The position numbers and the translations under genes are program-made. Source: Methylomonas sp. EFPC3 (lineage in GTDB: Bacteria > Pseudomonadota > Gammaproteobacteria > Methylococcales > Methylomonadaceae). From it: DNA of 64,000 bases. The notes below the pieces were generated by a model, which did no database searches, was not told the DNA's origin, and was given only the letters and a program-made list of their open reading frames with translations. Positions 59,500 to 64,000 of the stretch are shown one piece after another. The DNA lies in assembly GCF_029643245.1 (NCBI RefSeq), contig NZ_CP116398.1, forward strand, positions 2,232,001 to 2,296,000. The letters run 5' to 3'. Each line of letters begins with the position of its first letter. The first letter of the stretch is position 1.

Positions 59500-59596
59500 A
59501 AAAAGGACAAAATCAGGACAAGTAATTTCTTACTTGCCGTCCCCAGGGTACACCAAAAACCGCCCACCTGACCATATCTTTTTTGCTGTCCTTTTT
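59500..59596. repeat. Inverted repeat pair after the tRNA cluster
   Basis: AAAAAGGACA (59500-59509) followed by AAAA matches the reverse complement of TTTTGCTGTCCTTTTT (59581-59596). Between the arms, GGACAAGTAA and TTACTTGCCGTCC form another imperfect stem. This could be a small RNA with a terminator-like end or the edge of an integrated element. Confidence 0.45.
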
Positions 59597-59643
59597 AATG
59601 CGCTAAATCGTGCATTATCCGCCAGGACTCTTTAGGAAACCTT

Positions 59644-59973
59644 ATGCGTTCTATCTTACTTGCCGCCTGCGCCTTGATCGGTTTAGCCGTTTGGGTGAAC
59701 TCAAGTTACTCAGTCAGTGAACCTAAAAGTGAATATGAAATTATCCTTGAGCAAGATCGGGAGAACATCTTCACAAATTGCGTTGCTTTTAAAGAAGCTA
59801 AAGCCGTCCAGTTACCTAAGCCGAAAGTTACACCGAATGCAGGCTCTTCGTTTATCAATAACCAAACAGAAGGGCCGTTCATAGATGTACCTTTAGGTTC
59901 TGGGATGGCTGGCACTTGTCAGCTTGAGGCTGACCGCAGGAGGGCGGTGTTGGAGAAACTAATTAATAAATAA
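59644..59973 (+). CDS. Small membrane-anchored or secreted protein, unknown
   Basis: A 109-residue protein starting with a hydrophobic segment (ILLAACALIGLAVWV), with the rest polar and probably periplasmic. AGGA about six bases before the ATG supports translation. Two cysteines in the mature part (TNCVAFKEAK, GTCQLEADRR) could form a disulfide. No family recognised. It is the first gene of the accessory region. Confidence 0.65.
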   Translation: MRSILLAACALIGLAVWVNSSYSVSEPKSEYEIILEQDRENIFTNCVAFKEAKAVQLPKPKVTPNAGSSFINNQTEGPFIDVPLGSGMAGTCQLEADRRRAVLEKLINK

Positions 59974-60514
59974 GCAAAGGGCGAACGCCTCGCCGAACTA
60001 ATAGCCACTCCTTAATCCGTTTACGGTTGCGTTTTCGCAAATCTACAGAAACGCAGAGTTTCCAAAAGGGAGTTACTTCTGGAAGCCCAGGGGGGCATTT
60101 AAGATGTCGTGATTCCGACATCATCCCGATCAATACCGTACCGGGAAAAAGCCGGATTCCCGGCCTTTTGTTTTCACCACAAAAATGTCTTACCTGTTCT
60201 GACTGACGAAGAAGCGCCGTTCCCCCCTTGGGGGTGGCCGATGGGCCTCCGTTTGTAATCGAGTGGGCGCAATCCTCAGGGGAACAGGTGGGAGGCAATG
60301 GGGTAGCCAGGGGTTCAACCTGATTGACTCAGAGCCCATTTCTGGGCTTTGAGCTACCGCCATTTTTGGCGTTTGACATTACCCAGAAATGGGTAGTGGT
60401 ATCTCATATCTTGCAACTTAAAAGACATATTCTATCCGGCCTCTTGACTCGTCTAAAAAGTCGTCTCATAATTGATTCCATCAAATCTTTAAAACAAGTG
60501 AGACGGTGGTTTAT
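59974..60514. other. Structured non-coding region upstream of the recombinase
   Basis: About 540 bp without a supported gene but with several hairpins: GATGTCG/CGACATC (60103-60122), a terminator-like GCCGG-ATTC-CCGGC plus CTTTT (60151-60169), CCCATTTCTGGG (60335-60346) with its exact reverse complement CCCAGAAATGGG (60382-60393), CGCC-ATTTTT-GGCG between them, and CGTCTCA/TGAGACG (60462-60505). The last two lie just before the serine recombinase start and could be its recombination or regulatory site. Confidence 0.6.
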
Positions 60515-61096
60515 ATGTCAATCAAGATCGGTTACGCCCGAGTAAGCACCACAGGCCAAAGCCTGGAGACACAGTTAGCAGCACTCCAGGCGGCAGGTTG
60601 TACCAAGATTTATCAGGAGAAGTTATCCGGTAAGAGCACTAGCAACCGGGAGCAATATCAGGCGGCACTGGATTACATCCGAGAGGGCGATGTTCTGATT
60701 GTTACCAAGCTGGACAGGTTGGCCCGTTCGATTAGTGACCTATGGGAAACCGTGAGAGCTATCGAGCAAAAAGGCGCGGCTCTTAAAGTTCTCGATCAGC
60801 CGCTTATCGATACCACCACCAAAGAAGGTAAGTTAGTTATGACCATGTTCGGCTATGTCGCTGAGACTGAGCGTAGCCTAATCCTTGAGCGCACCCAAGA
60901 AGGTCGAGAGAAAGCCAAAGCGGCAGGCGTTAAGTTCGGCAGGAAGGAAACCATCACACCGGAGATTGCCGAAGCGGCTCTGGAAGACTTCAAGGCTGGC
61001 AATGAGTCTTCAGCCGTGATTGCCAAGCGGCATGGCCTCAGCCGCGCATCACTGTATCGACTTGCCAAAGAGGCAGGGATTAAACGGGAGAATTGA
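60515..61096 (+). CDS. Serine recombinase (resolvase/invertase family)
   Basis: A 193-residue small serine recombinase. The catalytic Ser11 is in IGYARVSTTGQSLETQ, and KLDRLARSISDLW and FGYVAETERSLILERTQEG are the other active-site segments; the C-terminal helix-turn-helix is SAVIAKRHGLSRASLYRLAKEAGI. It resembles Tn3-type resolvases and Pin-type invertases. ATG 60515 has GGTGG five bases before it. No transposase of the Tn3 family is nearby. It probably acts on the inverted or direct repeats around it. Confidence 0.93.
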   Translation: MSIKIGYARVSTTGQSLETQLAALQAAGCTKIYQEKLSGKSTSNREQYQAALDYIREGDVLIVTKLDRLARSISDLWETVRAIEQKGAALKVLDQPLIDTTTKEGKLVMTMFGYVAETERSLILERTQEGREKAKAAGVKFGRKETITPEIAEAALEDFKAGNESSAVIAKRHGLSRASLYRLAKEAGIKREN

Positions 61097-61371
61097 GAAT
61101 ATAGTTCTCTCGGTCGAATCCTGGAGCGAATCACTCTGGGCAATGGGATCGCCTAGGGTACTGAGCGATTGAGCCAGGGATATACGATTTCAGCTATAAA
61201 CAGAATCGGCACCTCCAGGGAGAGAGACCACGCCCAAGGATATACCGTCAGTTCCCGTTATGCGGATACGACAATAGCACCCACAGGATCACATAACGTG
61301 CCCTGACGTGCCGGTACCAAAGATTATTATCAACTTAGTAATAACTATTGATGATGATAGCTATAGATTCA

Positions 61372-61434
61372 CCGTTGGAGTTCATACGGGGACACTATAG
61401 GAGCAACTCAAGCCAACCGTATGTTCACCAACGG
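61372..61434. repeat. Inverted repeat, CCGTTGG...CATACGG / CCGTATG...CCAACGG
   Basis: Arms 61372-61389 and 61417-61434 pair at 7 + 7 bases around a four-base internal mismatch; the loop is 27 bases. Large enough for a stable RNA stem or a recombinase-binding dyad. Confidence 0.65.
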
Positions 61435-61518
61435 AATAACCTTGGGGGGGACGGGGGAGTCTTTAAGGATAAACATCGGCTGTCTGCTACTTGAGCGCCT
61501 TTTGGGGTTGCCAATAGT

Positions 61519-61609
61519 CCGCCTAAAAGTTCACTCATGGGGTTATTTATCGGGATGGGATAGGCTAGGTTTCATGCACCTTCATGCCTGTGAGTGAACC
61601 TTTAGGCGG
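61519..61609. repeat. 19-bp inverted repeat with 53-bp spacer
   Basis: The left arm (61519-61537, CCGCCTAAAAGTTCACTCA) and right arm (61591-61609) are reverse complements at 18 of 19 positions. Inside the spacer TTCATGC occurs twice 10 bp apart. No protein frame explains the symmetry. Confidence 0.75.
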
Positions 61610-61692
61610 GCTCCCTTCGGCTCGCTAAATCCAGGAAATCCTGGAGATAAAGCCCACCCCATCTGTTGCAGTTCCTCAGTTTCACCCCAAGA

Positions 61693-61756
61693 GGCAGCAC
61701 ATAGTTGCCCTTATTGATCCCCCTAGAGTTTTTTCGACAAGTGGCAGCACATAGTT
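61693..61756. repeat. Two 14-bp direct repeats (GGCAGCACATAGTT)
   Basis: GGCAGCACATAGTT at 61693-61706 and 61743-61756, exactly 50 bp apart; an AGTTTTTTCG motif also repeats nearby. Iteron-like or the subsites of a recombination site. Confidence 0.65.
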
Positions 61757-61888
61757 TTTTCGCCTATAGATGCCTCTTGAGCGCCTTTTCGTCCTCAATT
61801 TCTCCCATCAACCCAATACTGCACTGAAATGGTCTAATAACCCCGGACACTTCTAAAGGCAGAATTTATACTGTTAGCAGAGGTGGTC

Positions 61889-62203
61889 ATGAGTAACGAC
61901 AAAAAACACAATCGGCCAAAATACAGCCTGGAATTCAAACAAGATGCCGCCAAACTGGTTCTGGAAAAAGGCTACAGCCAACAGCAGGCAGCCGATCATT
62001 TGGGCATATCGCAAAGCGCCCTAGGACGCTGGGTACGAGCGGAACGCAAGCCTTCGGCGAACGAATCGGCGGTAAAAAAGTCTTGTCTGAATCTGGGGGA
62101 CCGTGACGAATTGATCCGCTTACGGAAGGAAAATGAACAGTTGCGAATGGAGCGCGAAATCTTAAAAAAGGCCGCAGTCTTCTTTGCGAAAGAAACCGAA
62201 TAA
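61889..62203 (+). CDS. IS3-family transposase OrfA
   Basis: A 104-residue DNA-binding protein with an N-terminal helix-turn-helix (YSLEFKQDAAKLVLEKGYSQQQAADHLGIS) and a C-terminal leucine-zipper region (LIRLRKENEQLRMEREILKK). AGAGG five bases before ATG 61889. The heptamer A-AAA-AAG (62164-62170) in the zero frame at ILKKA is a canonical -1 slippage site that would fuse it to OrfB. Confidence 0.93.
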   Translation: MSNDKKHNRPKYSLEFKQDAAKLVLEKGYSQQQAADHLGISQSALGRWVRAERKPSANESAVKKSCLNLGDRDELIRLRKENEQLRMEREILKKAAVFFAKETE

Positions 62204-63069
62204 AGTACGGGTTTATTCGAGAGCAACAGAAGACCTATCCAGTCACCGTACTGTGTCGGGTCATGGGCGTTGGCACTAGTGCTTACTACGAATGGTGCAC
62301 CGCCTCACAAGGCAGTGATAAAAAGCGGCAGGATCAACAGCTTACCGATAAAGTGTGTCAAATCTTTACCGACAACAAGCAGTGCTTTGGTTCGCGTCGC
62401 TTAGCGGATCGCTTGCAGAAACAGGGTTTTGCCGTCGGCCGCTTTAAAACGCGGCGGATCATGCGGGAGTTGAAGTTAAAAGTTCGCTACCCCAAACGAT
62501 TTAAAGTGACCACGGACAGCAACCACAGCGAGGCCATCTCCCCAAATCGGCTGGATCGCCAATTCAAGGTCGCTCAGCCAAATCAAGTGTGGAGCACGGA
62601 TATTACCTATGTCTGGACGTTACAGGGCTGGCTGTATGTCGCGGTCGTTATCGATCTATTCTCCCGCCAAGTGGTGGGCTGGGCCATTGACGACCACATG
62701 CGGACCTCGCTCTGTGTCAAGGCATTACAAATGGCCTTCTGGCGTCGCAAACCGCCACCTGGTCTGCTGCATCACTCGGATCGTGGTAGTCAGTATGCGA
62801 GTCGAGAATATCGCCAACATCTGGCCGTGATGCGCATGGAGCAAAGCATGAGCCGAAAAGGCAATTGCTGGGACAATTCGCCGACGGAACGCTTTTTCCG
62901 TAGCTTGAAGCATGAACAGCTCAACTACGAAAAATTCAAAACCCAAGAGGCGGCAAAACTGAGCGTGATCGACTATTTGGCTTTTTACAACGGCCGTCGA
63001 TCGCATTCAACATTGGGCTATCAATCCCCGATCGAATTCGAGCGGGAATTTTCGAGAGACGCTGCCTAA
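62170..63069 (+). CDS. IS3-family transposase OrfB (DDE), made by -1 frameshift
   Basis: The catalytic half, read in the -1 frame from the slippage site (KYGFIREQQKTYPVTVLCRVMG...). An rve-type integrase core shows the DDE residues: WSTDITYV (Asp), HHSDRGSQY (Asp) and NSPTERFFRSLK (Glu). An HTH_21-like region precedes it. An internal ATG at 62263 gives a separate 268-residue product. The frame is intact, so the element may be active. Confidence 0.93.
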   Translation, partial: GRSLLCERNRIKYGFIREQQKTYPVTVLCRVMGVGTSAYYEWCTASQGSDKKRQDQQLTDKVCQIFTDNKQCFGSRRLADRLQKQGFAVGRFKTRRIMRELKLKVRYPKRFKVTTDSNHSEAISPNRLDRQFKVAQPNQVWSTDITYVWTLQGWLYVAVVIDLFSRQVVGWAIDDHMRTSLCVKALQMAFWRRKPPPGLLHHSDRGSQYASREYRQHLAVMRMEQSMSRKGNCWDNSPTERFFRSLKHEQLNYEKFKTQEAAKLSVIDYLAFYNGRRSHSTLGYQSPIEFEREFSRDAA

Positions 63070-63113
63070 ACAAGTGTCCGGTTTTTGTTGACCATTACAG
63101 CACCCATGAAAAC

Positions 63114-63476
63114 GTGAAAGTAAATAGCACCAATGCGGTCTCTATTACCTTCAGGGTAGACCCGCTAACCAAAGCCAAGATGGACTGGATCAATGCCCAA
63201 TATCCAGAGTTCACCTGTTCTGGCTCCATGATGATCCGCCGAGCCCTATCGTACTATCAGAGCTACTTAGAGACTCTCCTCCCCGATCCCGAGCTGTTAC
63301 GCCTGGAGGGGTACCAACTGAAAGCCGCAGCAACCGGGGAGGGTATCCCCTGGAGAACTCAGCCCGATTTCACCAGGAAACCGGGCAAGCCTCTCAGTGA
63401 GTACCTGAAGGAGACAGGCCAACGGAGACTCAACAAGCTACTCACCACAGACCCCGACTGGAGGCTTAGGCAATGA
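63114..63476 (+). CDS. Small protein with ribbon-helix-helix-like N-terminus
   Basis: A 120-residue protein beginning with GTG 18 bp after the IS right end. Residues about 8-50 (VSITFRVDPLTKAKMDWI...SGSMMIRRALSYYQSYL) resemble a ribbon-helix-helix DNA-binding fold; the rest (PDPELLRLEGYQLKAAATGEG...) is basic and unknown. There is no good Shine-Dalgarno sequence and no ATG, so the IS may have removed the original start. It overlaps the next gene by 4 bp (ATGA). Confidence 0.6.
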   Translation: MKVNSTNAVSITFRVDPLTKAKMDWINAQYPEFTCSGSMMIRRALSYYQSYLETLLPDPELLRLEGYQLKAAATGEGIPWRTQPDFTRKPGKPLSEYLKETGQRRLNKLLTTDPDWRLRQ

Positions 63477-63664
63477 TTCGTACCCATCCAGGTACCAGAC
63501 CCAAGGTCTACCACAAAGACCTCACAAAGAACGACCTTAACCAACTGATTATCGAGATAAGGCACGGCGATGGAATTATCACCCCCAGGGCAATCGCCTC
63601 AAGGTGGGGTATTTCCCAGGCCTCAGCCGCTCGCTTAATCATGATCCACAATCACCCGGAGTAA
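63473..63664 (+). CDS. Very small protein with helix-turn-helix-like C-terminus
   Basis: A 63-residue basic protein overlapping the stop of the upstream gene, hence probably cotranslated. The C-terminal part PRAIASRWGISQASAARLIMIH looks like a helix-turn-helix. Function unknown; with its neighbour it may form a regulatory or plasmid-type pair. Confidence 0.6.
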   Translation: MIRTHPGTRPKVYHKDLTKNDLNQLIIEIRHGDGIITPRAIASRWGISQASAARLIMIHNHPE

Positions 63665-63670
63665 ACAATT

Positions 63671-64000
63671 ATGGCAACTTGACGAGCCCAGCCGTTCAAG
63701 TCACCGATACGGTTCACTCCGTCCAATTCGGTGGCGCTAATCCAGGGTTCTCCTCCCAAGGTTTGAGCCAGTTCGATACTTCGGACTTTGCACGGGATAC
63801 CGGCAGCCCCTTGAGTACCGCCCGCAATAACGGCTTTCCTGCCGGTGGCGACTTAAGGCTTGATTCTGTTATCAAGGCAGGCGGCACCGAATTGACCATC
63901 GAAAACGCCATGCACATGGGTTGGGTCCGCCAAGCCGCCAACGGTTTCGAGTGGATAGGCCCAGGCAGCCACCCAGAAGTTAAAAAAAATCCCGATAGCT
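63671..64000 (+). CDS. Partial gene of unknown function, possibly frameshifted start
   Basis: An open frame (starting no later than a TTG at 63679) runs to the window end. Its product is rich in Gly, Ser and Asp (VQFGGANPGFSSQGL...SDFARDTGSPLSTARNNGF) and I do not recognise it. An ATG at 63671 has GGAG nine bases upstream but meets a TGA three codons later in its own frame; a -1 shift there (ACT-TGA) would join the open frame. The true start, or a mutation, cannot be settled here. Confidence 0.45.

Larger units (their letters stand above)
61097..61827. other. Non-coding region rich in long repeats
   Basis: About 730 bp without a convincing gene between the recombinase and the IS element. It holds two long inverted repeats (61372-61434 and 61519-61609), a CCAGGA-AA-TCCTGG palindrome near 61632-61645 and a pair of 14-bp direct repeats (61693 and 61743). 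Such density suggests a recombination site, a plasmid-like origin or structured RNA. Confidence 0.55.
61828..63096 (+). mobile_element. IS3-family insertion sequence
   Basis: About 1.27 kb with imperfect terminal inverted repeats: left AATGGTC...CCGGACACTT...AGGCAG and right the reverse complement of CTGCCT...AAGTGTCCGG...GACCATT. It encodes OrfA and OrfB in the overlapping -1 arrangement of the family, both intact. I find no matching target-site duplication directly outside either end, so the ends may be off by a few bases or the flanks may have been rearranged. Confidence 0.88.

Noticed and set aside
59421-64000. CRISPR array or phage in the accessory end
   Set aside because: Repeats are few, unequal in form and not regularly spaced; no cas, capsid or tail genes are visible.

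Overview
The window looks like chromosomal DNA of a gammaproteobacterial methanotroph, most like Methylomonas (order Methylococcales). Basis: a cytoplasmic NAD-linked formate dehydrogenase operon (fdsB-fdsA-fdhD-fdsD), the last step of C1 oxidation; gammaproteobacterial gene orders (accA-tilS-pyrG-kdsA-eno-ftsB-ispD-ispF-truD and zapA-6S RNA facing ygfB-pepP-ubiH); and REP-like palindromic intergenic repeats of a kind I associate with that group. The genus is an inference; no 16S gene is present.

Layout. 1-4311: formate dehydrogenase operon. 4312-6082: repeat-rich gap holding a small membrane gene and a frameshifted HEPN/AbiJ-like gene. 6299-11813 (minus): type I secretion operon (ABC transporter, HlyD adaptor, LuxR-type regulator, TolC-type channel). 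11939-21828 (minus): housekeeping block truD, ispF, ispD, ftsB, eno, kdsA, pyrG, two related small membrane proteins, tilS, accA. 21910-27852: rarA, a small membrane protein, 6S RNA, zapA and a coiled-coil partner, then ygfB-pepP-ubiH. 27870-28795 (minus): a Tae4-like amidase overlapping a small membrane protein. 28998-34614: CorC-type protein, an unknown membrane protein, an OGT-like glycosyltransferase without TPRs, a fatty acid desaturase. 34925-38057 (minus): unknown membrane protein, then a DEAD-box helicase, an RRM protein and a cold shock protein. 38354-44781 (minus): two large c-di-GMP enzymes. 45340-46830 (minus): zwf. 47110-51874 (minus): a three-gene oxidative cluster (GST-like/P450 fusion, an unknown membrane protein, DyP peroxidase). 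52251-55157: a phosphate-starvation pair (PhoD phosphatase, glycerophosphodiesterase) behind a Pho-box-like promoter and closed by a strong terminator. 55367-58977: ECF-type sigma factor and parC. 59165-59420: tRNA-Pro, tRNA-Arg, tRNA-His.

From 59421 to the end the content changes: sparse short genes, a serine recombinase, an IS3-family element, two tiny overlapping DNA-binding-like genes and many long inverted and direct repeats. This looks like the start of a mobile or accessory island next to the tRNA cluster.

The best candidates for something undescribed are the P450-fusion/DyP/membrane-protein cluster, whose P450 has DxxR instead of ExxR; the amidase and membrane-protein pair at 27870-28795; and the structured non-coding DNA around the serine recombinase at 60335-61760.
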